Source: Rhodococcus sp. IEGM 1379 (GTDB taxonomy: Bacteria; Actinomycetota; Actinomycetes; Mycobacteriales; Mycobacteriaceae). From it: a stretch of DNA of 64,000 nucleotides. Position numbers and translations under genes: made by a program. The stretch lies in the NCBI RefSeq assembly GCF_030056815.1, contig NZ_JASHKR010000007.1, forward strand, positions 62,001 to 126,000, read 5' to 3'. Under the pieces are notes generated by a model. It was not told the origin of the DNA and searched no databases. It saw nothing but the letters and a program-made list of their open reading frames with translations. This document shows, in pieces, positions 8,768 to 17,466 of the stretch; the stretch's first letter is position 1, and each line of letters starts with the position of its first letter.

Positions 8768-9582
8768 GCGAGAACGAGCAGTCACCGGGACCGTCACCCG
8801 ACTACGTCCAGTCGCTGGCCCGCGGACTGTCCGTCATCAAGGCGTTCGACGCCGAGCATCCGCGTCAAACGCTCAGTGATGTTGCCCGGCACACCGATCT
8901 CACACGTGCGACTGCGCGTCGGTTCCTGCTCACTCTCGTCGAACTCGAGTACGTGCGTACGGATGGTTCGGTGTTCTGGCTGACACCGCGCGTTCTCGAA
9001 CTCGGCTACAGCTACCTGTCGAGTTTGTCCCTGCCCGAAATCGCGGGCCCACATCTGGAAGCGTTGTCTGCCAAGGTCCGTGAATCGACCTCCGTGTCCA
9101 TCCTCGACGGCGACGACGTCGTGTACGTGGCTCGTGTTCCGGTCAGTCGCATCATGACAGTCTCGATCACCATCGGCACTCGCTTCCCGGCCTACGCAAC
9201 ATCCATGGGCCGGGTACTGCTCGCCGGGCTATCCGACGCCGCACTCGATGCGTACCTGACTCGGGTTTCCTTTACACAGCTCACCGGCAAGACAGTCTCT
9301 ACTGCTGTAGACCTACGCGCCGAACTCCAGAAGATTCGTGCCGACGGCTTCGCCGTAGTCGACCAGGAACTCGAAGAAGGCTTGCGTTCGCTCGCCGCTC
9401 CCATTCGAGACACAACCGGCGATGTGGTTGCGGCAGTGAATATCTCGACCCAGGCCGCCCGATACTCCGCCGAGGCCGTTCTCACCGAATTGGTTCCGGC
9501 AGCCATCGCGACGGCGGATGCCATTTCCATCGACCTCGGCCGCACCCAGACCTCGAACAATCACTCGACCGCGACTCGCTGA
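8764..9582 (+). CDS. pcaR: IclR-family regulator of the protocatechuate operon
   Basis: IclR-type regulator of 272 residues: N-terminal winged HTH (TLSDVARHTDLTRATARRFLLTL) followed by the effector-binding domain ending in the typical LAAPIRDTTGDVVAAVNIS segment. It is embedded in the operon between pcaL and pcaF, overlapping pcaL by four bases, so it is made along with the enzymes it probably controls. The likely targets are the direct repeats between pcaI and pcaH. Confidence 0.92.
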   Translation: MSENEQSPGPSPDYVQSLARGLSVIKAFDAEHPRQTLSDVARHTDLTRATARRFLLTLVELEYVRTDGSVFWLTPRVLELGYSYLSSLSLPEIAGPHLEALSAKVRESTSVSILDGDDVVYVARVPVSRIMTVSITIGTRFPAYATSMGRVLLAGLSDAALDAYLTRVSFTQLTGKTVSTAVDLRAELQKIRADGFAVVDQELEEGLRSLAAPIRDTTGDVVAAVNISTQAARYSAEAVLTELVPAAIATADAISIDLGRTQTSNNHSTATR

Positions 9583-9607
9583 TCGAGACATACCGCAAGG
9601 AACAATC

Positions 9608-10819
9608 GTGCCTGACGTTGTTATCTGTGAACCCCTCCGCACACCGGTAGGCCGTTTCGGCGGTGTCTTCCGTGATATCGCCCCGGAAGACCTCGCCTCC
9701 ACCCTGATCGCCGAACTCGTCTCGCGCACCGGAATTTCCGGCGCAGACGTCGACGACGTCATCCTCGGACAAGCCTCCCCCGGAGGCGAGGCCCCCGCGA
9801 TCGGACGCATCGCCGCACTCAACTCCGGACTCGGAATCGACGTTCCGGGGATGCAGGTGGATCGGCGCTGCGGCTCCGGTCTGCAGGCAATTATCCAGGC
9901 CGTCATGCAGGTTCAGTCCGGCGGCAGCGATCTCGTTCTCGCCGGCGGCGCCGAATCGATGAGCCAGGCCGAGTTCTACGCCACCGGAATGCGTTGGGGC
10001 GTCAAGGGAGAAGCCGTTGCGCTCAGCGACCGGTTGGCCCGCGCCCGCGTCACTGCCGGCGGCCGCGACTTCCCTATTCCCGGTGGCATGATCGAAACGG
10101 CCGAGAACCTGCGCGCCAAGTTCGCCATCAGCCGTGAGGATCAGGATGCACTGGCAGTGCAGTCTCATCAGCGCGCCGTCGCCGCACAGAAGAACGGCAT
10201 CTTTGCCGAAGAAATCGTTCCGGTCTCCGTTCCACAGCGCAAGGGCGACGCCCTCCTCGTCGACACCGATGAGCACCCGCGTGCTGATACGTCGATGGAA
10301 TCGCTTGCCCGCCTTCGTCCCATGCGCGGCAAGATCGATCCCGATGCCACTGTCACGGCCGGAAATGCCAGTGGCCAGAACGACGGCGCGGCATTGGCCA
10401 TCGTCACCACCGTGGAGAAGGCACGTGCACTCGGCCTGCGCCCCCTTGCCCGCCTGGCCAGTTGGAGCGTCGCCGGTGTTCCTCCCCGCACCATGGGAAT
10501 CGGCCCGGTCCCAGCCTCGGAGAAAGCACTAGGTCGTCTCGGACTGACATTGGCCGATATGGACGTCATCGAACTCAACGAAGCCTTTGCTGCACAGGCA
10601 CTTGCAGTTCTCCGCACCTGGAAACTCGAAGCCAACGATCCCCGGATCAACCCCAACGGTTCCGGCATCTCGCTCGGGCATCCCGTCGGCGCAACCGGTG
10701 GACGAATCCTGGCGACCTTGCTACGCGAAATGGATCGGCGCGAAGCGCGGTACGGCCTCGAGACCATGTGCATCGGCGGCGGCCAGGGACTGGCTGCAGT
10801 GTTCGAACGCCTCACCTGA
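9608..10819 (+). CDS. pcaF: 3-oxoadipyl-CoA thiolase (acetyl-CoA acyltransferase)
   Basis: Thiolase of 403 residues. Acyl-enzyme Cys88 is in VDRRCGSGLQAI, the GH motif is SLGHPVGATGGR, and the C-terminal proton-shuttling Cys is in CIGGGQG. It splits 3-oxoadipyl-CoA to succinyl-CoA and acetyl-CoA, the last step of the pathway. GTG at 9608 is chosen because AAGGA lies 6 bases upstream; the longer frame from 9518 overlaps pcaR in its coding sequence. Confidence 0.94.
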   Translation: MPDVVICEPLRTPVGRFGGVFRDIAPEDLASTLIAELVSRTGISGADVDDVILGQASPGGEAPAIGRIAALNSGLGIDVPGMQVDRRCGSGLQAIIQAVMQVQSGGSDLVLAGGAESMSQAEFYATGMRWGVKGEAVALSDRLARARVTAGGRDFPIPGGMIETAENLRAKFAISREDQDALAVQSHQRAVAAQKNGIFAEEIVPVSVPQRKGDALLVDTDEHPRADTSMESLARLRPMRGKIDPDATVTAGNASGQNDGAALAIVTTVEKARALGLRPLARLASWSVAGVPPRTMGIGPVPASEKALGRLGLTLADMDVIELNEAFAAQALAVLRTWKLEANDPRINPNGSGISLGHPVGATGGRILATLLREMDRREARYGLETMCIGGGQGLAAVFERLT

Positions 10820-10827
10820 CAAACCGA

Positions 10828-10860
10828 GGAGAGCCGCCACCGAACCTGCAACGGCTCTCC
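10828..10860. terminator. Hairpin between convergent pcaF and acyl-CoA ligase genes
   Basis: A perfect 9-bp GC-rich stem (GGAGAGCCG with CGGCTCTCC) with a 15-nt loop lies in the 46-base convergent gap. There is no T-run, so its activity as a two-way terminator is inferred from position. Confidence 0.6.
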
Positions 10861-10865
10861 ACAGG

Positions 10866-12401
10866 TCATGAGTCGCGGAGACTGTCCCGCAGCGCTTTTC
10901 GGTTCAGCTTGCCCACTGCTGTTTTCGGAACCGAGGCGGCAAAAACTACCCGTCGCGGCTTCTTGTACGACGCCAGACGCTCCCCGACATGAGCTACCAA
11001 TTCCGCATGCAGTGCGTCATCCCCAGTCACCCCTTCCTTCAGGACCACCACAGCCGTCACTGCTTCCACCCATTTCGCATCTGCGGTACCGACCACCACT
11101 ACCTCGCGCACCGCCGGATGCGTCAGCAACGCGTCTTCGACCTCACGCGGGTAAACGTTGTAACCACCACTGATGATCATGTCCGAAGCTCGGTCCTTGA
11201 GAAACAGGAAACCTTCGGCGTCGAATTCTCCGATGTCGCGGGTGTGCACCCAGCCGTCTTCGGTGAACGTCTCGGCATTGAGCTCGGGAGCATTGAAATA
11301 ACCGGAAATCGCTGACGTCGAACGGATGACGATTTCACCCGGTTCCCCTTGCGGCACTTCGTTACCCTCGGAATCAAGCAGCCTGATCTCGACGTCGACG
11401 GCTGGTTGTCCGCAGGAGAGCAACCGTTCCGGGGTGTGATCTTCGGGTCGCAGAACAGCAATACACAGCGGCGCTTCGGTCTGCCCGTAGTACTGCAGGA
11501 ACCGATGTTGCCCCCAAACTTCCATCGCACGTTCAATGGTGGCGAGCGGCATCGGGGAAGCCCCGTAAATTACCGACTTCAGACTGGAGATATCCGCCGT
11601 CGCGAAGTCCGGCCGTTCGACGAGCATCTGGATCATTGTGGGTACCAGATTGATTGCGGTCGCGCGATGCTCGACAATCGAAGTCAGGAACGTCGACGGA
11701 TCGAATCCCGGAAGGATCACAGTCTTACCGCCGCGCAGCCAGAACGGAAGAACGAAGACGCCACTGGCGTGAATCAGTGACGCTGCATGCAGCATCGTGT
11801 CGTCCTGTGCTGCAGGCAGAAGATTGAGCAACACGTTTCGGCAGATTCCGGCGTAACTACTCTGCGTGTGCTGCGCGGCCTTGAGCGTTCCCGTGGTCCC
11901 GGAGGTGAAGAGAGTAAGAATCACATCATCGGCAGCCACTTCGATATCCGGAATGGTCGAGGGCAGACGTCGAGCCTGATCTAGTAGAGAATCCATTCCC
12001 CCACTCGATGTTTCGAGTCCGATGAACATCCGGCCGGGGAAACGGTCCGCGAGTTCTGATGCCCGGTCTGCGAGGTCGGGGCCGAACACGATATGGGAAC
12101 TGTCGGTGTCGTCGAGCATCCTCGCGTGCTCGTCGAACGAGAGCCTCGAGTTCAAGGGAACGCGATTGATTCCGGCCTTCACACACGCAAAATCCGTAGG
12201 CACGCTGGAAAGAGAGTTGTTGACCAACAGTGCAACTCGCGAACCACGTCCAACGCCCAGCCCAATCAGCGCGTGCGCCAACCGACTACTGAGTTCATCC
12301 ACTTCGGTGAAGGTCATCGACTGATCGCCGAACACGACTGCCGTGCGTGGTCCGTGCTGACGGGCGCCTCGGACGATCAAATCTCGGGTGATGGGCATCA
12401 T
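10866..12401 (-). CDS. AMP-forming acyl-CoA ligase
   Basis: ANL-superfamily ligase of 511 residues. The P-loop is TLFTSGTTGTLKAAQ (usual consensus ends PKG), the A5 region is YYGQTEAP, the A7 region is GWVHTRDIGEFD and the catalytic lysine is in the C-terminal PKTAVGKLNRK. It would activate a carboxylic acid to its CoA thioester. It overlaps the downstream-oriented enoyl-CoA hydratase by four bases (ATGA), suggesting an acid is activated and then hydrated. The substrate is not evident; phenylpropanoid-type aromatic acids fit the neighbourhood. A second ATG at 12398 is equally possible as start. Confidence 0.85.
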   Translation of the reverse strand: MMPITRDLIVRGARQHGPRTAVVFGDQSMTFTEVDELSSRLAHALIGLGVGRGSRVALLVNNSLSSVPTDFACVKAGINRVPLNSRLSFDEHARMLDDTDSSHIVFGPDLADRASELADRFPGRMFIGLETSSGGMDSLLDQARRLPSTIPDIEVAADDVILTLFTSGTTGTLKAAQHTQSSYAGICRNVLLNLLPAAQDDTMLHAASLIHASGVFVLPFWLRGGKTVILPGFDPSTFLTSIVEHRATAINLVPTMIQMLVERPDFATADISSLKSVIYGASPMPLATIERAMEVWGQHRFLQYYGQTEAPLCIAVLRPEDHTPERLLSCGQPAVDVEIRLLDSEGNEVPQGEPGEIVIRSTSAISGYFNAPELNAETFTEDGWVHTRDIGEFDAEGFLFLKDRASDMIISGGYNVYPREVEDALLTHPAVREVVVVGTADAKWVEAVTAVVVLKEGVTGDDALHAELVAHVGERLASYKKPRRVVFAASVPKTAVGKLNRKALRDSLRDS

Positions 12402-13222
12402 GTGGCGTTCTCCTCGTTCGGATCGTTGTTGTCGAAGCGGCCGTGGCGTCCGGCACCGGCAGCAAATTCAGCGGCGCCGCGTGCGCCTTCGGCAGTGACG
12501 ATCGGATTGCCGGCAACACCTTCAGCCCGAAGTGCTTCCACCAGGGGAAGATCGAAGGATCGATAGGCCGACTCGCGGTCAGCCAGCATGCAGAGCTGAG
12601 GAAATGCCGTCAACTGACGCGCGAGTTCCTGTGCCGCAGCCAAGGACTCACCAACCGGAACAACACGATTCACGAGTCCGAAGGACTGCGCTTCCCGCGC
12701 ATCAACCGGGCGGCCGGTCAAGATCATGTCGAGTGCGCGGCCTTGCCCGACGATCCGGGGCAGTCGCACCGTCCCACCATCGATCAGTGGTACTCCCCAA
12801 CGTCGGCAGAAAACTCCGAAAACCGAGTCTTCCTCGCACACTCGTAGATCTGCGAGCAATGACAGTTCCAATCCCCCGGCCACCGCATACCCACTTACAG
12901 CCGCGATCAACGGCTTGGACAGCGCCAATCTGGTAGGGCCCATCGGCCCGGTGCCGCCGCCCTCGGGGTGCAGTTCATGCACGCGTGCCGGATCTGAGAC
13001 AGAAGTCAAATCTGCTCCGGCGCAAAATGTTCCACCCGATCCCCAGAGTATCGCGACTCGCTGGGCGTCATCGACCTCGAACTCGAGGAATGCATCTCGC
13101 AGTTGCGCTGCCATCGGCCCGTCCACCGCATTCTTGCGATCCGGACGGTTCATGACGATGGTGGTGACGCCGTTGTCTCGCTCGACGTAGACATCTCTGC
13201 CCGGCTGATCGGAGTCAGTCAC
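12398..13222 (-). CDS. Enoyl-CoA hydratase/isomerase (crotonase) family protein
   Basis: Crotonase fold, 274 residues. The first oxyanion-hole segment is LWGSGGTFCAGADL and the second is AAVSGYAVAGGLELSLLADLRV, with EDSVFGVFCRRWGVPLIDGGTVRLPRIVG carrying family-specific positions. It probably hydrates an enoyl-CoA made by the adjoining ligase, in an operon of just these two genes. The divergent PaaX-like regulator likely controls them. Which crotonase reaction it performs cannot be settled here. Confidence 0.85.
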   Translation of the reverse strand: MTDSDQPGRDVYVERDNGVTTIVMNRPDRKNAVDGPMAAQLRDAFLEFEVDDAQRVAILWGSGGTFCAGADLTSVSDPARVHELHPEGGGTGPMGPTRLALSKPLIAAVSGYAVAGGLELSLLADLRVCEEDSVFGVFCRRWGVPLIDGGTVRLPRIVGQGRALDMILTGRPVDAREAQSFGLVNRVVPVGESLAAAQELARQLTAFPQLCMLADRESAYRSFDLPLVEALRAEGVAGNPIVTAEGARGAAEFAAGAGRHGRFDNNDPNEENAT

Positions 13223-13272
13223 GATACTTCCTCACTTCTCACGGTTAAGGTTTCCCAGTACCCACCATGCCA

Positions 13273-13315
13273 CTTGTAACAAGATATGTCAGGAGTTGTC
13301 GAAAAGTTGTTACAA
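13273..13315. promoter_or_regulatory. Two TTGT-N-ACAA palindromes at the PaaX-like gene start
   Basis: CTTGTAACAAG (13273-13283) and TTGTTACAA (13307-13315) are perfect odd palindromes of the form TTGT-N-ACAA with centres 33 bp apart (three helical turns). One lies just before and one within the first codons of the PaaX-like gene, in the divergent promoter region of the ligase/hydratase operon. Autoregulation by the PaaX-like protein is inferred. Confidence 0.5.
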
Positions 13316-14101
13316 ATTGATCGAGTGCTGTCCGCCGGCCGAATTGTCCTGGATCTGGCGACGGCAAGCCCGGAGACCGAATTCAGCACGACAATGTTGA
13401 CCCGAGCGGGCGAATTGATCGGCGTCACCGCGTCGAGCGTCCGAGTCGCGGCGGGACGCCTGTGCAAAGAAGGAAAGCTACGTCGTACAGCCCGCGGAAC
13501 CTACACCCTCAACCCTGAGGGATTTCCGACCTACGGCGAGGTAGAAGGCTGGCGTACGCGCATGGATCGACTCCGGACCTGGGATGGGTCATGGATCGCT
13601 GTCGAACAATCAGCATTGAAGCGAAGCGACCGTACCGCTACTCGTCGACACGACCAAGCACTCCGCCTGGCGGGCTACGCAGAATGGACACCGACGCTGT
13701 CGGTACGTCCGAACAATCTCGACGGCGGCGTCGACAACGCTCGATCGGCACTGCACCGACTCGGCGCGGCACCGGAGTCCATGGTCATACGCGTCGACTC
13801 CTTGACACCCGAAGACGATTCAATCGTGCGCGGGTTGTGGGATTCCGACACCTTGCTCGCCGAGATCGCCGATGCCCGCGAAGCACTCACCCGCGCGGAA
13901 GTACGCAGATCTTCGGTCAGCCGCGAGGAAGCTGCTCGCGAATCACTGGTCCTCGGTAGCGCCGTGATCGCGGTGATCATCCGAAATCCGCTGCTACCTG
14001 AAGAACTCGAACCCCAGCAACCACTGAGGATCCTGATCGCTCACATGCTGGAGTATCAGGTCGCCTCACGCGATTTATGGCGGTCATTGCTTCAATTTTG
14101 A
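13286..14101 (+). CDS. PaaX-family transcriptional repressor
   Basis: A 271-residue protein with an N-terminal winged HTH (MLTRAGELIGVTASSVRVAAGRLCKEGKLRR, residues about 34-64) and the PaaX-type central and C-terminal domains. PaaX proteins typically repress aromatic-acid CoA catabolism in response to an aryl-CoA thioester. Here the divergent partner is a CoA ligase/enoyl-CoA hydratase pair, not a phenylacetyl-CoA epoxidase, so the effector may differ. No clear ribosome site precedes the ATG, and the transcript could be leaderless. Confidence 0.85.
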   Translation: MSGVVEKLLQIDRVLSAGRIVLDLATASPETEFSTTMLTRAGELIGVTASSVRVAAGRLCKEGKLRRTARGTYTLNPEGFPTYGEVEGWRTRMDRLRTWDGSWIAVEQSALKRSDRTATRRHDQALRLAGYAEWTPTLSVRPNNLDGGVDNARSALHRLGAAPESMVIRVDSLTPEDDSIVRGLWDSDTLLAEIADAREALTRAEVRRSSVSREEAARESLVLGSAVIAVIIRNPLLPEELEPQQPLRILIAHMLEYQVASRDLWRSLLQF

Positions 14102-14139
14102 TCGACAGAAGGATCCATCCGATCATTCAAGGTCACCCA

Positions 14140-14841
14140 CTAGTACGTTGCACGACCTCCACTGGCGTCGTAGACCGCACCGGTCGAGTAGCTCACGGCA
14201 TTCGAGGACAGCCATCCGATCAGTTCGGCGATTTCATCCGACTTTCCCATCCGTGCCATCGGGGTAAGACTCTGCGAGCGGGCAAGAATTGCCGGGTCCG
14301 TGCCGGCATTCATCGGACTTTCGACCGCGGCTGGAGCAACGGCGTTCACGAGGACACCGCTGGTGGCGATTTCCTTGCCCAACGACTTCGTCAGGGCAAT
14401 GACAGCAGCTTTCGATGCCGAATACGCGCTCTGATTCGGGTTTCCGTCCTTGGCCGCAATGCTCGCGAGGTTCACCACACGACCCCAACCGGACTTGACC
14501 ATGCCTGGCACAAATGCGCGGCACATGAGGAACGTCCCGTCGACGTTGATCCGGAAGGTCCGCTGCCAATCTGCGAGCGAGACGTCCGTCAGTGGCGCCG
14601 ACGGACCCACGATGCCGGCGCTGTTGATCAAGATATCGATCTTGCCGATTCGCGCGCACAAGTCTTCGACTGCGGCAGCGTCGGTCACGTCGACTCGCTC
14701 ATCGGCACCCCCGGAAATATCTGCAGTTATTGTTCGAACACCCCTCTGCATCAATAACTTTGAACATGCCTCACCAATTCCACTTGCCCCACCGGTAATC
14801 AGTGCCGTGGCACCTTCTGGATAGCCCTGCATCAACATCAC
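14140..14841 (-). CDS. Short-chain dehydrogenase/reductase
   Basis: Classical SDR of 233 residues with the NAD(P) motif TGGASGIG near residues 16-23, NSAG near 72-75, and the active-site Y-x3-K (YSASK). An acidic residue in place of the usual second-strand Arg/Lys region (TADISGG) hints at NAD use. It is alone on its strand, divergent from the LysR gene, which may regulate it. The substrate is unknown; a polycyclic or alicyclic alcohol connected with the neighbouring cluster is possible. Confidence 0.85.
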   Translation of the reverse strand: MMLMQGYPEGATALITGGASGIGEACSKLLMQRGVRTITADISGGADERVDVTDAAAVEDLCARIGKIDILINSAGIVGPSAPLTDVSLADWQRTFRINVDGTFLMCRAFVPGMVKSGWGRVVNLASIAAKDGNPNQSAYSASKAAVIALTKSLGKEIATSGVLVNAVAPAAVESPMNAGTDPAILARSQSLTPMARMGKSDEIAELIGWLSSNAVSYSTGAVYDASGGRATY

Positions 14842-14865
14842 TCCTGGAGTTCATGTGCATCTCAG

Positions 14866-14878
14866 ACTTAATTTAAGT
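14866..14878. promoter_or_regulatory. Palindrome in the SDR/LysR divergent promoter
   Basis: ACTTAA-T-TTAAGT is a perfect 13-base palindrome flanked by near-symmetrical CTCA/TGAG arms, giving the dyad expected of a LysR-family site. A further 10-bp palindrome, GTCGTACGAC, lies at 14933-14942 near the LysR start. Confidence 0.4.
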
Positions 14879-14969
14879 TGAGAATGAATATAATTCGCGC
14901 CATACTGTGTACGATTTCTGAATATATGACGTGTCGTACGACCGTCAAATTCCCCGGAGGAAAACACTG

Positions 14970-15887
14970 ATGGAAACTCGCTGGTTGCATGCATTCGTCG
15001 CAGTCGCAGAAGAGCTTCATTTCGGCCGAGCAGCGTCACGACTCCAAATGGCACAGTCTCCACTCAGTCAGATGATCCGCAAGCTCGAAAAGAACATAGG
15101 CGTGCCACTGTTCGAGCGCAGCACCCGGAGCGTTGCACTCACCTCCGGCGGACATGCTTTTCTTCCCCACGCGTACCGCGTACTCGAAAGCATGGAGACC
15201 GCGCGGCACGCGACTCGCGCGTCGGCCGGAGGCATATACGGCCGAGTGACGATCGGGTTCACCGGCGTCCTGAATCATCAGGCACTTCCACCGTTGACCC
15301 GAGCATTGCGTCAGCGCTATCCGGAGATCGAACTGACGCTCCTGGGCCGCATCATGACCCGCGACGCCGTCACACAACTCGAAAGCGGCGCGCTCGACCT
15401 GGCGTTCGTGGGTTTACCCGTCGGAGCGGCACCCCTCTCCACTCGGTTGATCCGCCGTGAACCATTCGGAGCCGTGCTGCCGATCGACCATCGCCTTGCC
15501 ACGGAAACCGAGATCGATCTACGCGACCTGTCCGACGACGGATTTGTCACCACTCCGCTGTCCGCCGGGTCGGCCCTGCAGGAGACGGCAATGCGGGCAT
15601 GCATGAACGCCAGCTTTCGTCCGCGGGTCGTTCAGGAGATTACGGATCCGTACATGATCCTGATGCTCGTAGCCGCCGGTGTCGGCGTCGCACTGATGCC
15701 TTCGGGGATGGCCAGCATTACCCCTCCGGGGAGCACGTTCATTCCGCTCACCGGAGACCCGACCTACATGAATCACGGAATTGCCTGGTCACCGCGACGC
15801 ATGACCGACGCCCTTGCCGTCGCCCTCGATATCTCGGAAGAAATACTTCCAACCCCTGCCATTGAGACAAATACCGTCATTATCTGA
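14970..15887 (+). CDS. LysR-family transcriptional regulator
   Basis: LysR-type regulator of about 305 residues: N-terminal HTH (ELHFGRAASRLQMAQSPLSQMIRKLEKNIGVPLFERS) and a periplasmic-binding-like effector domain. ATG at 14970 is chosen because GGAGG sits 9 bases upstream and METRWLHAFVAVAEE is the canonical LysR beginning; the longer frame from 14931 lacks a ribosome site. It is divergent from the SDR and lies 139 bases ahead of the transporter/shikimate dehydrogenase operon, making it the probable activator of that operon. Confidence 0.92.
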   Translation: METRWLHAFVAVAEELHFGRAASRLQMAQSPLSQMIRKLEKNIGVPLFERSTRSVALTSGGHAFLPHAYRVLESMETARHATRASAGGIYGRVTIGFTGVLNHQALPPLTRALRQRYPEIELTLLGRIMTRDAVTQLESGALDLAFVGLPVGAAPLSTRLIRREPFGAVLPIDHRLATETEIDLRDLSDDGFVTTPLSAGSALQETAMRACMNASFRPRVVQEITDPYMILMLVAAGVGVALMPSGMASITPPGSTFIPLTGDPTYMNHGIAWSPRRMTDALAVALDISEEILPTPAIETNTVII

Positions 15888-15907
15888 GACGTATTTAGTG
15901 TTGGACG

Positions 15908-15927
15908 TGCCATAGTTACTCATGGCA
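15908..15927. promoter_or_regulatory. Inverted repeat ahead of the transporter operon
   Basis: TGCCAT-N8-ATGGCA is a perfect inverted repeat containing the T-N11-A spacing typical of LysR sites. It lies about 100 bases before the transporter start. Control by the LysR protein encoded upstream is inferred. Confidence 0.4.
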
Positions 15928-16026
15928 TGGTCGTCCCTGCCGCCGAAAGGTGAGAGACGTCACCGATGCTTGGCGCATCACGAAGCGTGTCACCGAACTC
16001 GGCGAATCGGGACGAAAGGAATACTC

Positions 16027-17403
16027 ATGGCGCCTCCGCCTCCATCCGCTGCCTCTGCCGCCGTGGCCGCCGAACATCCGAACGCGAATGCCCGTCGAGC
16101 CGCTGTATCCGGCTTCCTCGGCAGCACGCTCGAGTACTACGACTTCTTCATCTACGGCTCTGCCGCAGCGCTCGTGTTTCCCAAGATCTTCTTCCCCGGC
16201 GGGGGATCCACCGCGACGCTGCTCTCCATCAGCACGCTCGGTGTCGCTTACATCGCCCGCCCGCTCGGTGCGGTTCTGTGGGGCCACCTCGGTGACCGAT
16301 ACGGACGCAAGAACGCCCTGCTTGCCTGCTTGCTCCTCATGGGCGTCTCCACGGTCATCGTCGGCTGCCTGCCGACCTACGATCAGATCGGCATCGCCGC
16401 TCCGATCATCCTGGTACTGCTGCGGCTGCTTCAGGGACTTTCGGCAGGTGGTGAATCTCCCGGTTCGTCGGCCCTGACGCTCGAACATGCACCGGATCAT
16501 CGCCGTTCGTTCTTCACCGCATTCACCATGAGCGGCATCATGTTCGGCATCGTCATCTCGAGCCTGGTGTTCATCCCGGTAGCGAAGCTGCCGGACGAGG
16601 ACCTCTACTCGTGGGGCTGGCGAGTGCCCTTCCTGCTCAGCATCGTCGTGACCGTCGTCGCGCTGTGGCTGCGTCGTCAACTCGACGAACCCGAGGTCTT
16701 CGAAGAGCTCAAGGAGAACGACGACACCGCCGGGATTCCCGTTGTCGAGATGTTCCGTTCGCACTGGCGCACCGTGCTCCGCATCAGCATGTGTTCCACA
16801 TTCGCGATGATCAACACCATCGTCAACGTCTTTGCACTGGCATACGCCGTACAGGTTGTCGGCATGGAGCGCTCGACCATGCTGTGGGCAATCGCAACCG
16901 CCAACTTCGTGGCAGTGCTGACCCAGCCGTTGTTCGGAATCCTTGCCGACAGAGTCGGCCGAAAGCCCGTCTTCGTAGTCGGTGCCATCGGCGCCGGCGG
17001 CATGGTATTCGCATTCTTCCATGCAATCGGAACCGGCAGCACGCCATTGATATTCGCATCAGGCATCGTGATGATCGGAATCTTCTATGCTATGCCGAAC
17101 GGCGTCTACCCGGCATACTTCCCCGAACAATTCCCGGCCAAAGTCCGCTATACGGGCATGGCTGTGAGCCTCATGCTCGGGCTCCTGGTAGCCGGCTTCA
17201 CCCCGGCAATCGCTCAGGCGATCTCCGCCGGAAACAAGGCCAACTGGACGCCTGTCGCCTGGATGTGTCTCGGTTTCGCACTCCTGTCCGCCATTGCCGC
17301 GATGACCGGACCGGAGACGTACCGCACACCCACGTCAGAACTCGGCGAACCGAAATCGTCTCTCACAAAGCAGAGCCCAGAGCTCATCCGTAACAACGCT
17401 TGA
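16027..17403 (+). CDS. MFS transporter, metabolite:H+ symporter (ShiA-like)
   Basis: Inner-membrane transporter of 458 residues with twelve predicted hydrophobic segments and the MHS-family N-terminal block ([26 protein letters not shown]) plus the loop motif [16 protein letters not shown] members carry shikimate, alpha-ketoglutarate, proline and similar solutes. The adjoining shikimate/quinate dehydrogenase makes shikimate or quinate the likeliest cargo. ATG at 16027 follows GAAAGGAA; the longer frame from 15922 has no such site. Confidence 0.87.
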   Translation: MAPPPPSAASAAVAAEHPNANARRAAVSGFLGSTLEYYDFFIYGSAAALVFPKIFFPGGGSTATLLSISTLGVAYIARPLGAVLWGHLGDRYGRKNALLACLLLMGVSTVIVGCLPTYDQIGIAAPIILVLLRLLQGLSAGGESPGSSALTLEHAPDHRRSFFTAFTMSGIMFGIVISSLVFIPVAKLPDEDLYSWGWRVPFLLSIVVTVVALWLRRQLDEPEVFEELKENDDTAGIPVVEMFRSHWRTVLRISMCSTFAMINTIVNVFALAYAVQVVGMERSTMLWAIATANFVAVLTQPLFGILADRVGRKPVFVVGAIGAGGMVFAFFHAIGTGSTPLIFASGIVMIGIFYAMPNGVYPAYFPEQFPAKVRYTGMAVSLMLGLLVAGFTPAIAQAISAGNKANWTPVAWMCLGFALLSAIAAMTGPETYRTPTSELGEPKSSLTKQSPELIRNNA

Positions 17404-17466
17404 CCGGACCGGCCCCTCGCTGTTGTGCCGCGAGGGGCCGTACCCACTTATGCAGGAGAAACTTTC

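Noticed and set aside
15916-17022. A 368-codon minus-strand frame opposite the MHS transporter
   Set aside because: Asp/His/Glu-rich antisense translation of a membrane protein gene; no family features.
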